NCBI GenBank assembly: GCA_963792485.1
Contig: CAWBWL010000013.1
Span: 332,356-396,355 of the forward strand
Length of the DNA stretch: 64,000 nt
Direction: 5' to 3'
DNA from: JANOYJ01 sp963792485
GTDB lineage: Bacteria > Pseudomonadota > Alphaproteobacteria > Rhizobiales > Rhizobiaceae
The notes beneath the pieces are model-generated. The model did not search any database. It saw only the letters and a list, made by a program, of their open reading frames with translations, and had not been told where the DNA came from. The translations under genes were made by a program, and so were the position numbers. Shown one piece after another: positions 49,367 through 58,557 of the stretch. Each line of letters opens with the position of its first letter. Position 1 is the stretch's first letter.

Positions 49367-49927
49367 ATGCTTCGGAGGACATCTAGCGCAATCGGCGCTC
49401 TGCTCGCCCTTGCGGTTTCCCAAATGCAGGCGTTTGCGGATAGTGCTGTGCCGGAGCCTTCCAGCTATCGCATGGAAGAATATCGCGCGCCGGTGCCTGC
49501 GACATTGAAGGGCGCCAAAGTCGTGACGACGAATGAAGCGGAGGCCCTCTGGAAGGACAAGAGCGTCATCTTCTTTGACGTGATGCCGCACACTCCCAAA
49601 CCTGCCAAGCTGCCAGCGGGAACGGTGTGGCGGGAAAAGATCAGAAAAAACATTCCGGGCAGCACCTGGCTGCCGAATGTCGGCTATGGCGCAATATCAA
49701 AGGACGATGCCGTTTATTTTGATGGCGGGATCGACGCGAAAACGGGCGGTGACAAGACCCGTGGCATCTTGTTTTATTGTTTGACCAATTGCTGGATGTC
49801 GTGGAACGCTGCCAAGCGCGCACTTGAGCGCGGCCACACTTCCGTCATTTGGTATCCGAGCGGCGCGGATGGATGGGAGGCTGAGGGCCTTCCTCTGATT
49901 GAGGATAAGCCATTTGAGCTGAAGTGA
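49367..49927 (+). CDS. PQQ-associated rhodanese-like protein with Cys-Cys-Trp motif
   Basis: This is a 186-residue exported protein from the ATG at 49367, behind GGAAAGG. After the signal peptide comes a rhodanese-like fold (KSVIFFDVMPHTPKP, then GILFYCLTNCWMSWNAAKRA, then VIWYPSGADGWE). The active-site loop holds Cys138 and Cys142 followed by Trp143, read here as C-x3-C-W. The family accompanies PQQ-dependent catabolism and is known by a CXXCW name. A thiol-redox or sulphur-carrier role alongside the SoxYZ-like protein is plausible but unproven. It is the last gene of the xox group. Confidence 0.85.
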   Translation: MLRRTSSAIGALLALAVSQMQAFADSAVPEPSSYRMEEYRAPVPATLKGAKVVTTNEAEALWKDKSVIFFDVMPHTPKPAKLPAGTVWREKIRKNIPGSTWLPNVGYGAISKDDAVYFDGGIDAKTGGDKTRGILFYCLTNCWMSWNAAKRALERGHTSVIWYPSGADGWEAEGLPLIEDKPFELK

Positions 49928-49999
49928 GCGTCAGGCGTAATCAAACGGAAAATCCCGTAAGGCTTCGGGCAAGTTTCGCGTCCTATTCACCATCACACG

Positions 50000-51914
50000 A
50001 TGGCGGGACAGATCAGACCTCACTACTCGGGCGAACCAGTTTCGAAGCGGCATGGATTTGCGGGCCGGCTTGGAATATTCGGCGTTGCCGCGTGCTTGGC
50101 GCTCACCCAAACGACCCCCGCGCACGCGGCGGTCACGATCACGCCAGCGGGTTCCACAACAACGCTGCTCAATGCGCTTGCGCCGAATGGGGCGACGGGC
50201 GTCACGTTCACCGGAACGCCGACCATACTTGGCGCCTTCTCCTCCAACGCGTATGGCACATTTACCACGTCCGGCTCCAATCTCGGCATGACGTCCGGCG
50301 CCGTCTTCGGCACCGGCAATGTTTCCCAAGTGCCGGGTTCGCCGAGCTTTTTCTGGGATGGCGCGGGCACCGGCAACAGCTCCGGCTCGGAGCGCGACCG
50401 CGCCGCGCTGACCTTCAGTTTCACACCGGATGTGGGCGTGACGAAAGTCGCGTTCCGCTATGTGATGGGCTCGGAGGAATACAATGAATATGTCGGGCAG
50501 AGTTTCTCCGACAACATCACCATCCGCCTCACCGGCGGCGTCTATTCCGGCACCAATGTCGCGGTCGTGCCGAACACTTCAACCGGCATCGACATTGACA
50601 CAATCAACGCCTCAACGAATTCGGCCTACTACCGCGACAACACAGTGGCCACGCCTCCCGTCCCGGACTCCGTCCTGGATGGACACACAACTGTTTTGAG
50701 AACGATTTCGACCGTGGTTCCCGGTACGACCTACAGCGCCGAAATCAAGGTCGCGGACTTCACCGACAATCGATGGAACACCGCCATTTTTGTTGACTAT
50801 TTCGGCGCTGCGCTGCTGCTTGATCTCGACAGCAATAATTCGAGTGGCGCAACGCTTGCGAACTTCAATACGACCTTCACCGAGGCTGGCCCGGCGATTG
50901 CAATTGCCGACACCGACCGGACGATCATCAATTACGACACAACCAGCATCGCCAGCGCTACGATCCAACTCACTAATGCCAAGCCCAGCGACGTGATGAC
51001 AATCAACACGCTGCCTGGAGGCATCACCGGCAGCGTCAACACTTCGGTTCCCGGCGTCATCACTGTGACGCTGACCGGCTCAGCCTCCGCCGCCACATAC
51101 CAGACAGCGCTTTCAGCCATCAGGTTCAACAACACATCAAATGTGCCGGATATCACCGCCCGCAATGTCACGGTCATCGTCAATGACGGGGCAACCAATT
51201 CAAACACCGCCGTGACCACAATCACCATGGTGCGTGTGCCGACTTATCTTTACACGGTGGCGAAAACCGTTGACCGGGCCAATATCTTCAGCGCCCTCCG
51301 CGCTCGCCTACACTATTACGCTCACCAATACCGGCGATGGCGCGATGACGGGTGTTTCGGTGACGGACACCGTCACCCAAGCGGCCTTCTCCGAAACACT
51401 TCCCGTCTCCGGCCCGTCAGGCGACGCCGGCGCGATCGGCACTTTCGACATCGGCGAGGTCTGGACCTTTGCCGCCACTTTCGCGGCGGGGCAGCCGCGC
51501 ATTGATAACGGCGCAAATATCGTCAACACCGTCTCTGTCACCTCAACGCAGACCGGCCCCGCCACCCAGAGCGCGACAGCGACGACAACCGTCGCGCAAA
51601 ATCCCAACATGACGCTTGTCAAATCTGCCGATCAGGCCGGACCTGTGCCTGCCGGACAGCAGATCAACTACACCTACCTAATCTCCAACACAGGCAACGT
51701 CACCATCTACAATGTGACGGTTGGCGATGTGCACAATGGCAATGGCGTCTTCCCGGGTCCGGGCACAGAAACACTTCAGACTGACGCCGCGCCGGCGGGC
51801 GACAGCGCCGATGCGGGGGCGAATGGCAGCTGGGATGCGCTCGCGCCCGGAGACTCGATCCGCTTCTCATCACTGTACCAGGTTGTGCAGGCCGATATCG
51901 ACTATCTGCAATAA
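50000..51914 (+). pseudogene. Frameshifted choice-of-anchor-L/DUF11-type surface protein
   Basis: The first frame (from 50000) gives a signal-like start, a choice-of-anchor-L type domain (FRYVMGSEEYNEYVGQSF, DNITIRLTGG) and beta-rich repeats up to VAKTVDRANI. Near 51285 one base shifts the frame. The sequence then continues in the other frame as SAPSALAYTITLTNTGDGA and two DUF11-like repeats, ending at 51914 in QADIDYLQ. Neither a cell-wall anchor nor an outer-membrane or type I secretion end follows, so the protein also looks truncated. It is a decayed adhesin-like gene or one with a sequencing indel. Confidence 0.7.
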
Positions 51915-52131
51915 TTTTCGCAGATCATTCTCTCTTAACCACGCTCATTTCCGCTTTCTTACACTGTTCCTCTTATGGTTGCTTCAGCGCAAAACCTGCC
52001 CCACCCGCAGGATGCATGATGCAGATTTAGCGCCGCCGGCTCCGGGCCGTGATGTACCAAACAACAGACTTGCTTGCCGAAGCCTGCTTTTGAGCGTGCC
52101 CTGGCTGCACAGTCATGCCCGGATGCGCCAC

Positions 52132-52518
52132 ATGCGAATGCTGATTGTAGATGACGAGATGACCAATTGCGTTGTGATGAAGCGCATCGCCATGAAGGTG
52201 TTTGGAGGCGAGATTGACATTGAAACGTCCGGCTTTGGCGCGGTGAAGGCCTGCCATGAAAAACGCTACGATATCATCGTCACTGACTACATGATGCCCG
52301 AGCTGAATGGCCTGAACTTTGCCAGCATCGTGCGCGGGTTTGAGGAATACAAGGACACGCCGATCATCATGGCGTCAGGTTCCACCGATCCGATGCATTT
52401 CAACCGCCTTGTTCGCCACGGTCTCGATTGCTTCATCGCCAAGCCGATCAACTCGGAGCAGTTCCGCAAGAAGATCGAGTATTTCATCTCCAAACGTCCT
52501 TCTGCCTTCGCCGCGTGA
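52132..52518 (+). CDS. Single-domain response regulator (receiver)
   Basis: This is a 128-residue receiver with no output domain. The acidic pair Asp7-Asp8 (MLIVDDE), phospho-acceptor Asp52 (VTDYMMPELNG), the Ser in IIMASG and the Lys in IAKPI are all present. ATGs at 52123 and 52138 are also possible. It ends 5 bases before a GGDEF gene, so it probably controls it or is controlled together with it. Its sensor kinase is not in the window. Confidence 0.88.
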   Translation: MRMLIVDDEMTNCVVMKRIAMKVFGGEIDIETSGFGAVKACHEKRYDIIVTDYMMPELNGLNFASIVRGFEEYKDTPIIMASGSTDPMHFNRLVRHGLDCFIAKPINSEQFRKKIEYFISKRPSAFAA

Positions 52519-52523
52519 CCGCC

Positions 52524-53528
52524 ATGCCAGCATCCGCACTTAAAGTTGAGCACTCCAGCGCTGAAGACAGCGCCGCCCGCCAGCGTCCGCTAAAGCGGGG
52601 CGCCAACTCCAGGGTTCCGCTTGAGCTCTTATCGCCCGCGCAAATGCGCGAGCGCATCCGCTTGCTAGAAGCTGTTATCGACAATTTTCCTGGCGGACTG
52701 CTCCTGTTCGATCAGGATCTGCGTCTGGTGCTGTGCAACCGGCAGCAAAAGGACTTGCTGGAATATCCGGATACGCTGTTCAAGAACGGAAGTCCGACCC
52801 TGGAAGAGATTTTTCGCTTCAACGCCAGCCGTGGCGAATATGGCGAGGGCAGCGCCGAGGCGCTGATCAAGGCCAAAATGGAGCTGGTTCACAAGAAATG
52901 CGCTCACACTTTTGAGCGCACACGACCGAATGGCACCGTGCTGCAGATACGCGGCGTGCCGCTTGAGCATGGCGGCTTTGTCACGACCTATCTGGATGTC
53001 ACTGAACAGCGCAAGAACCAGTCGATGATCGAGCACCTCGCGATGCACGACCCAGTGACCAATCTCGCCAACCGCACCAAGCTGGTCTTTCTCTTGCACG
53101 ATGCGCTCTCAAATCTTCAGGATGGCGAAAGTCTCGCGCTGCATTATATCGACCTCGACAGCTTCAAGCCGATCAATGACAATCACGGCCACGATGTTGG
53201 TGATGCCATCCTCAAATCCGTCGCAGACAGGCTGCTGACCTGCGTGCGCGACACGGACTGTGTCGCACGTATTGGCGGCGATGAATTTGTCATCGTTCAA
53301 AGGGGCATCAGATCTGCGCAAGACGCGGAAATCGTCGCCAACCGAATCATCAAGGCGGTCACACGCAGCCATGATCTTTCGGAAGGCCCCTTCACCATTG
53401 GCGCCAGCGTCGGCGTCTCGCTTGCCCCTGGCCACTGCGCCGAAGTTGACGAGCTGATCCGTCAAGCGGACGAAGCCATGTACCGCAGCAAGCGGGCTGG
53501 TGGAAACAGGCTGTCATTTTACGCCTGA
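52524..53528 (+). CDS. PAS-GGDEF diguanylate cyclase
   Basis: This is a 334-residue cytoplasmic protein. A PAS-like sensor domain lies at ~45-160 (LEAVIDNFPGGLLLFDQDLRL), then a GGDEF domain with an intact GGDEF at 251-255. An inhibitory RxxD (R242-D245) stands five residues before it, the canonical product-feedback site. It should make cyclic di-GMP. It is encoded directly after a stand-alone receiver, forming a two-gene signalling unit. The long N-terminal tail is variable. Confidence 0.9.
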   Translation: MPASALKVEHSSAEDSAARQRPLKRGANSRVPLELLSPAQMRERIRLLEAVIDNFPGGLLLFDQDLRLVLCNRQQKDLLEYPDTLFKNGSPTLEEIFRFNASRGEYGEGSAEALIKAKMELVHKKCAHTFERTRPNGTVLQIRGVPLEHGGFVTTYLDVTEQRKNQSMIEHLAMHDPVTNLANRTKLVFLLHDALSNLQDGESLALHYIDLDSFKPINDNHGHDVGDAILKSVADRLLTCVRDTDCVARIGGDEFVIVQRGIRSAQDAEIVANRIIKAVTRSHDLSEGPFTIGASVGVSLAPGHCAEVDELIRQADEAMYRSKRAGGNRLSFYA

Positions 53529-53642
53529 GAACATTTGTCTTCTGGCGTTGGCGACCGCGCGCAACATTACCAAAGGTTAAGCTGTATTTTCAATGTTGTT
53601 TGGCTAGTTCTCCGATGACGCTGACCACCTGGCTGTACACTG

Positions 53643-54281
53643 ATGACCTCAAATCCCGGCCTGCGGGCGCTCGCCAACTCACGCTATTTGTTCTGGCTAC
53701 TGCTCGCTCTGCCATCAATCCCGATGTTCAGCGCTCTTTCTGGAGGTGCGGCGGATTCTGAGGGGCGGCACGCTACAGAGTATCTCCTGGAGCCATCCGG
53801 CGAGCGCGCGGCGCAGTTCATGATCCTCGCCATGATGATCACTCCGTTGCGCATGCTGTTTCCAAAATCGAACGTGCTGCGCTGGGTTGCCGTACGCCGC
53901 CGCTATCTCGGCGTCGCCGCCTTTGCCTATGGGACGCTTCATACGGCGCTTTATGCTGTTGACATGGGCAGCCTTGAGGCTGTGCTTGGCGAGTTTTTCA
54001 TTCTTGGAATCTGGACCGGCTGGCTTGCCTTCTTCATTTTTCTGCCGCTGGCCCTGACATCGAATGACATTTCAGTCCGCTTAATGGGGCCGAACTGGAA
54101 GAAACTGCAGCGCCTTGTCTATGCGGCTGCCGTGGCAACCCTCGTGCATTGGATTTTCGTTCACAACCAGATCGCTCCAGCTCTCGTGCACTTCCTGCCT
54201 CTGGCAGCGCTCGAAGCCTGGCGCATCCGGCGCACTTTCACCAGGCGGGCGTCTTCGCTCGCCACATCACAGGTGCCTTGA
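53643..54281 (+). CDS. Ferric-reductase-like (MsrQ/YedZ-type) membrane haem protein
   Basis: This 212-residue protein has about five membrane helices and conserved His in helices (His100 in YGTLHTALY, His169 and His174 in LVHWIFVHNQ) as haem ligands. It resembles the ferric-reductase-like transmembrane domain of MsrQ, which feeds electrons to the periplasmic methionine sulphoxide reductase MsrP. No msrP gene is adjacent; instead a PepSY protein follows. The electron partner is therefore uncertain. Confidence 0.75.
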   Translation: MTSNPGLRALANSRYLFWLLLALPSIPMFSALSGGAADSEGRHATEYLLEPSGERAAQFMILAMMITPLRMLFPKSNVLRWVAVRRRYLGVAAFAYGTLHTALYAVDMGSLEAVLGEFFILGIWTGWLAFFIFLPLALTSNDISVRLMGPNWKKLQRLVYAAAVATLVHWIFVHNQIAPALVHFLPLAALEAWRIRRTFTRRASSLATSQVP

Positions 54282-54308
54282 TGGGCGCTGAAAACAAAGG
54301 AGAAACTC

Positions 54309-54602
54309 ATGAAACCCTACATTCTGGCACTTGGCCTCTTCATCCTGCCCGCCACCGCGCAGGCAACCGGCCGCTACACTTGCGAAGAAGTGGCCCAAGA
54401 CAAATGGCTGACCGAGGCGGCGCTCACTGACAAGTTGACCCAGCAAGGCTGGCAGGTGGACCGGATGAAAGTGGATGGCGGCTGCTGGGAAGTCTATGGA
54501 AACATGCCGGATGGCAAGCGCGTCGAGGGCTATTTTCATCCCGAATCCGGCGAAGCGCTGTTTATCAGCCAGCGCGGCAAAGTGATACTCGAAGCCAAAT
54601 GA
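54309..54602 (+). CDS. Small exported PepSY-type protein
   Basis: This 97-residue protein has a signal peptide (YILALGLFILPATAQA). The body (WLTEAALTDKLTQQGW, then VDGGCWEVYG, MPDGKRVEGYFHPESGEAL) matches a single PepSY domain, with two Cys. It starts 28 bases after the haem membrane protein gene and is probably its periplasmic partner. The exact role is not known. Confidence 0.75.
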   Translation: MKPYILALGLFILPATAQATGRYTCEEVAQDKWLTEAALTDKLTQQGWQVDRMKVDGGCWEVYGNMPDGKRVEGYFHPESGEALFISQRGKVILEAK

Positions 54603-54680
54603 GCCGCCGCTGACTTGCGCGCGCAAAAGCACCGGTTCAAACTGTGAGGAGCTCACAAGCGGGGACGGCGGGTTGCTGAA

Positions 54681-55034
54681 ATGATTGCCTCAATCAGGGA
54701 CGCTTTCCGCCGCCATCCCAGGCTCACGTCCGCCTTCGCATTGGCGCTGGCGCTCACGCTGTTTTTTGCCGTCCGCTTTGTCATCGGGTTCACCTACTGG
54801 GCTGCGCACCATGAAGAGCCGATCCGCCCGTGGATGACGATCGGCTATGTCGGCAAGAGCTGGGATTTGAACCCGCGCGTGATTGACGAGACCGCCGGAC
54901 TGCCTTTGCCGGTTGATGGGCGGCCCTTCACGATCAAGGAGATTGCCGAACAGCGCAACGTGCCAGTCGAGGAGATCATCAAACAGGTCGAAGACGCGGT
55001 CGCCAAGCTCAGGGCTGAGAAAGCGCATGACTGA
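54681..55034 (+). CDS. Conserved inner-membrane protein, unknown
   Basis: This 117-residue protein has one N-terminal helix (LTSAFALALALTLFFAVRFVIGF), then a periplasmic part with DLNPRVIDETAGLP and a predicted short HTH-like helix pair (TIKEIAEQRNVPVEEIIKQVEDAV). It is conserved in appearance but has no recognised function. Its stop overlaps the start of the DedA-like gene by 8 bases, so the two are co-translated. Confidence 0.65.
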   Translation: MIASIRDAFRRHPRLTSAFALALALTLFFAVRFVIGFTYWAAHHEEPIRPWMTIGYVGKSWDLNPRVIDETAGLPLPVDGRPFTIKEIAEQRNVPVEEIIKQVEDAVAKLRAEKAHD

Positions 55035-55626
55035 CTGGCTGCTGGCCCTTGTCCCGCAATACGGGTTCTGGCTGCTCGCAGCTGCCACCTTCTGTTCCTG
55101 TCTGGCGCTGCCCATCCCCTGTTCGATCCTCATGCTTGCTGCCGGCGGCTTTGTCGCGGCGGGTGACCTTAATTTGGTAGCGACGGGGACCGCCGCGCTC
55201 GCAGGGGCAGTTGCAGGCGATCAAACCGGCTATTTCGCCGGACGCCATGGCGGCTCGCAATTGATCGCCAAACGCGGTTCGCGTGCGGCGCCTCTTGCCA
55301 AGGCAACCAGCATGCTGGCCGAACGCGGCGGCATCGCAATATTTTTAACGCGCTGGCTGTTTTCGGCGCTTGGGCCCTATGTGAACCTCGCCGCCGGAGC
55401 CGCACGCCAGCCTTGGGCGAAGTTCACGGCGTGGGGCGTTGCGGGCGAGGCTGTCTGGGTCACACTCTACATCAGCCTCGGCTATGCCTTCACCGGCAAT
55501 CTTGAAGCGGCTTCCTCCATGGCCGTGCAAATGCTCGGCTTCCTTGCGGCGGGCGCGGTGGCGCTCGGGCTTGGCGCATGGCTGTTCATGACGCTGCGCG
55601 CCGAGCGGGCAGCGGAGAACAGCTGA
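55027..55626 (+). CDS. DedA/SNARE-associated family membrane protein
   Basis: This is a 199-residue polytopic protein of the DedA type, with four to five helices, an AGDQTGYFAGRHGG segment and FLTRWLFSALGPYVNLAAG, close to the family's E/DxxxG and FxRFxPxxR signatures. Family members include lipid flippases and envelope homeostasis proteins. It starts within the preceding gene. The specific substrate is unknown. Confidence 0.8.
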   Translation: MTDWLLALVPQYGFWLLAAATFCSCLALPIPCSILMLAAGGFVAAGDLNLVATGTAALAGAVAGDQTGYFAGRHGGSQLIAKRGSRAAPLAKATSMLAERGGIAIFLTRWLFSALGPYVNLAAGAARQPWAKFTAWGVAGEAVWVTLYISLGYAFTGNLEAASSMAVQMLGFLAAGAVALGLGAWLFMTLRAERAAENS

Positions 55627-55711
55627 CTCAGGCAATTGAGCCACAATTGACTCCGCTGGTCCAGCCGTTCAGAAACTTGGCAGTCAAATGACGGCGTGAA
55701 GGGTAATTGTA

Positions 55712-57133
55712 ATGCAGAAGGCGGAGATCGGGCTGATCGGGCTTGGCGTGATGGGCTCAAACCTCGCGCTCAATATTGCTGAGAAGGGCAACCGGATCGC
55801 CGTATTCAACCGCACTACTGAGCGCACCTCCACCTTCGCCGCATCCGCAGGCAAACTCGCCAAACGCATTGTTCCGTGCCAGAGCATGGCAGAATTCGTC
55901 GCCGCCATCCGCCCGCCGCGTCCGGTGATCATCATGGTCAAGGCGGGCGAGGCGGTGGATGATCAGATCGCAGCGCTGCGCCCGCTTATGACCGCCAACG
56001 ACATCGTCATCGACGCAGGCAATGCCAATTTCCGCGACACGATGCGCCGCTTCTCTGAACTTGAAGGCAGCGGGATCACTTTCATCGGCATGGGCGTGTC
56101 CGGCGGCGAGGAGGGCGCGCGGCACGGGCCGTCAATCATGGTTGGCGGCACGCGCCAGTCCTACAGCCGCGTCGAAGAAGTGCTCGTCTCAATCGCCGCA
56201 AAGTACAAGGGCGAAGCCTGCTGCGCCTGGCTCGGCGACAATGGAGCCGGCCATTTTGTCAAAACCATCCACAACGGCATTGAATATGCCGACATGCAGA
56301 TGATCTGCGAGGTCTACGGCCTGCTGCGCGACGGGCTCGGACTGGGCGCCAAGGAAATTGGTCGCATCTTCAAGCGTTGGAACAAAGGGCGGCTCAATTC
56401 CTACCTGATCGAAATTACCGCCGCTGCGCTTCTAGCCGATGACCCTGAGACTGGCACGCCGATCGTCGACCTCATTGTTGACAAGGCCGGCCAGAAAGGC
56501 ACAGGCAAATGGGCTGTCATTGAAGCGCAGATGATGGGCGTGCCCGCCACGGGCATTGAGGCGGCGGTTGCCGCGCGCAGCCTTTCATCATTCTTGCAGG
56601 AGCGTCAAAATGGGCAAGAGGCCTATTCACGCATAGAGGTAAGGGGTCGATTGAAGGGAAGGGCATCGCTCGTCAAGGAATTGGAGCTCGCGCTTTTTGC
56701 CGGCAAGATCGCCGCTTATGCTCAAGGCTTTGCGGTGATGAGCGCGGCGTCGAAAGAATTCAACTGGAACCTGCCCATGGGCACCGTTGCCAAGATATGG
56801 CGCGCCGGCTGCATCATCCGCTCACAGTTCCTCGATACAATCTCTGAGGCATTCACCGAAGACCAGACGCTTGCCAATCTGCTCATGGCGCCGAAGTTTA
56901 TCGGCATGATGAGCGAGGCGCAGGCGCCGCTGCGCTCTGTTGTGGCGCAAACCGCAAATGCCGGCTTGCCAATGCCCGCGCTATTTTCCGCGCTTTCCTA
57001 TTTCGATTCCTACCGTCAGGGGCGTGGCACCGCCAATCTCATTCAGGCGCAGCGTGATTATTTCGGCGCGCACGGGTTTGAGCGTTTTGACAAGAGCGGC
57101 CCGCAGCACGGGCCATGGGCCATGGGCGCCTGA
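55712..57133 (+). CDS. gnd: 6-phosphogluconate dehydrogenase (decarboxylating)
   Basis: This enzyme converts 6-phosphogluconate to ribulose 5-phosphate with NADPH formation. The 473-residue protein has the NADP loop GLGVMGSNLALNIAEKG with VFNRTTERT, MGVSGGEEGARHGPS, the catalytic Lys/His region GHFVKTIHNGIEYADMQ, and the C-terminal tail FGAHGFERFD. The long form is the NADP-type dimer. It converges with lacI, 7 bases apart. Confidence 0.95.
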   Translation: MQKAEIGLIGLGVMGSNLALNIAEKGNRIAVFNRTTERTSTFAASAGKLAKRIVPCQSMAEFVAAIRPPRPVIIMVKAGEAVDDQIAALRPLMTANDIVIDAGNANFRDTMRRFSELEGSGITFIGMGVSGGEEGARHGPSIMVGGTRQSYSRVEEVLVSIAAKYKGEACCAWLGDNGAGHFVKTIHNGIEYADMQMICEVYGLLRDGLGLGAKEIGRIFKRWNKGRLNSYLIEITAAALLADDPETGTPIVDLIVDKAGQKGTGKWAVIEAQMMGVPATGIEAAVAARSLSSFLQERQNGQEAYSRIEVRGRLKGRASLVKELELALFAGKIAAYAQGFAVMSAASKEFNWNLPMGTVAKIWRAGCIIRSQFLDTISEAFTEDQTLANLLMAPKFIGMMSEAQAPLRSVVAQTANAGLPMPALFSALSYFDSYRQGRGTANLIQAQRDYFGAHGFERFDKSGPQHGPWAMGA

Positions 57134-57140
57134 CAGACAC

Positions 57141-58148
57141 TCACAGAACGGGCTTGGCCAGATACTGAAGTCCTGCCGGGTCCGCGCCGTCGATAACGTC
57201 GATGACAGCCTTGGCCAGATAACGGCCTGCGTCGTGGAAATCCTCGTTGATCGTGATGATCTCCTTGCGGAACCATTTCAGCGACATCGTGCCTTCCTTG
57301 GAGACGATGTCATAATCCTTGAAGCTCAATCCGGCCTCTTCGAGACCCGAAACCAGCGCCATCGACGTCAGGGCGCTTGAGACGACGATCCCGTCTGGCC
57401 GGTCGGCGGCCCTTCCGAGTTCTTCGCCGAAGCGCCGCGCTTCCTGCATGGGCAGATCCGTGTTTGCCGTGGACATGTCGAAAGAGGAGACGCCTGGCCC
57501 AGCCTCTGAAATCGCCTCGCGAAATCCCTGATTGGTGTGCTGTGCATAAAGAAGCGTCTGCGGCGGGCCCAACAGTCCAATCTTGCGACGGCCGCGCTTG
57601 ACGAGTTCGCACACGGCAGCTTTTGCAAAAGCGGCATTGTCATAATCGCAATAAGCGTGTGGCTGCTCTATTGCGGTTCTGCCATGGGTCGAGAACGCAA
57701 CGCCGTGCTCCTGTAGATAGCGCACTCTTGGATCGTCGGCCTGTGTGCGAGAAATAATGACGCCGTCCGCCGATTTTGTTTCAACCACATAGCGCACCGG
57801 TTCCATCGGGTCTGACAGCGAATAGGGCGTCACCACGAGGTGGTAGGGCGTGGACGCCAGAACTTCCGAAATTCCATACACGAGCGCCGATAAAAATCCG
57901 TAGCCTTCATCATAAGTGTTCAGGATGAGGCTGATGACGTTGGTCTTGCCGGTGCGCAGGCGCACGCCCGCCCGGTTGGGACGGTAGCCGACTTGCTGTG
58001 CAATCAGGCGCACGCGCTGCTTTGTCGCCTCGCCGATTTCTGGCCCGTCCTTGAGGGCGCGCGAAACAGTCGTCACACCAAGACCCGTCAGATAGGCGAT
58101 GGTCTTGAGTGTCGGGCGTTCCTCTGGCGGCGGGCTTATCTCATGCAT
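57141..58148 (-). CDS. LacI family transcriptional regulator
   Basis: This is a 335-residue repressor. The N-terminal helix-turn-helix and hinge (TLKTIAYLTGLGVTTVSRAL, read through KQRVRLIAQQVGYRPN) bind palindromes with a central CG, and the C-terminal periplasmic-binding fold senses a sugar. It is divergent from the ABC transporter genes, and two CG-centred palindromes in the gap (58238-58255 and 58488-58499) are likely operators. The inducer is unknown; the downstream isomerase points to mannose or lyxose. Confidence 0.92.
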   Translation of the reverse strand: MHEISPPPEERPTLKTIAYLTGLGVTTVSRALKDGPEIGEATKQRVRLIAQQVGYRPNRAGVRLRTGKTNVISLILNTYDEGYGFLSALVYGISEVLASTPYHLVVTPYSLSDPMEPVRYVVETKSADGVIISRTQADDPRVRYLQEHGVAFSTHGRTAIEQPHAYCDYDNAAFAKAAVCELVKRGRRKIGLLGPPQTLLYAQHTNQGFREAISEAGPGVSSFDMSTANTDLPMQEARRFGEELGRAADRPDGIVVSSALTSMALVSGLEEAGLSFKDYDIVSKEGTMSLKWFRKEIITINEDFHDAGRYLAKAVIDVIDGADPAGLQYLAKPVL

Positions 58149-58237
58149 GCTGGTCTGCTATTTTCCCGGCGCTGCCGCCGGTTCCGGTTTGAGATAAATC
58201 ATAAAGATGGAAAAAACAGGCTTGTCCATGCCGCATC

Positions 58238-58255
58238 TTCTGTAACGATACAGAA
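58238..58255. promoter_or_regulatory. LacI-type operator next to lacI
   Basis: TTCTGTAACGATACAGAA has 6-bp perfect arms around a CG-containing centre. It lies 90 bases upstream of the lacI start, so autoregulation is likely. Confidence 0.65.
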
Positions 58256-58487
58256 AAGTCCGAATTGGTGCGGTGCAATATCATGGTATTCCAATAAGAG
58301 GCACCGATCTCGGGGTACTCACAGACTGTGCAGGTCACATTCTCTGAAATAAATATGATAAAAATCAATTGTTTATGTGCACGACATCATCGTGACCACA
58401 TCTTCTGGCAGTAGGGCTCAATTCCGAACTGTCCGGCTAAACGATATTGCATCGCACAATACTTCGGGCGACGAAAAAACTTTTTTC

Positions 58488-58499
58488 TGAAACGTTGCA
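58488..58499. promoter_or_regulatory. LacI-type operator upstream of the sugar ABC operon
   Basis: TGAAACGTTGCA matches the TGnAACGnTnCA-like form of LacI-family sites, with 10 of 12 bases symmetric and a central CG. It lies 58 bases before the binding-protein start, where a repressor would block the promoter. Confidence 0.65.
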
Positions 58500-58557
58500 G
58501 TGCCGGATGTTTTGGACTAGGGTTTTCTCATAACGACAAAACAAGGGAGGAACTGTT

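Larger units (their letters stand above)
58149..58557. other. Divergent regulatory region, lacI and sugar ABC operon
   Basis: These 409 bases carry no gene. They hold two LacI-type palindromes and two more motifs of the GCAATATC type (GTGCAATATC at 58273-58282 and GATATTGCAT at 58443-58452). AT-rich tracts at 58335-58380 and 58470-58490 suit promoters, but no box pair is convincing. Confidence 0.55.

Noticed and set aside
36389..49927. Lanmodulin or TonB receptor expected with lanthanide genes
   Set aside because: No EF-hand array and no TonB-dependent receptor were found in this span; they may lie elsewhere in the genome.
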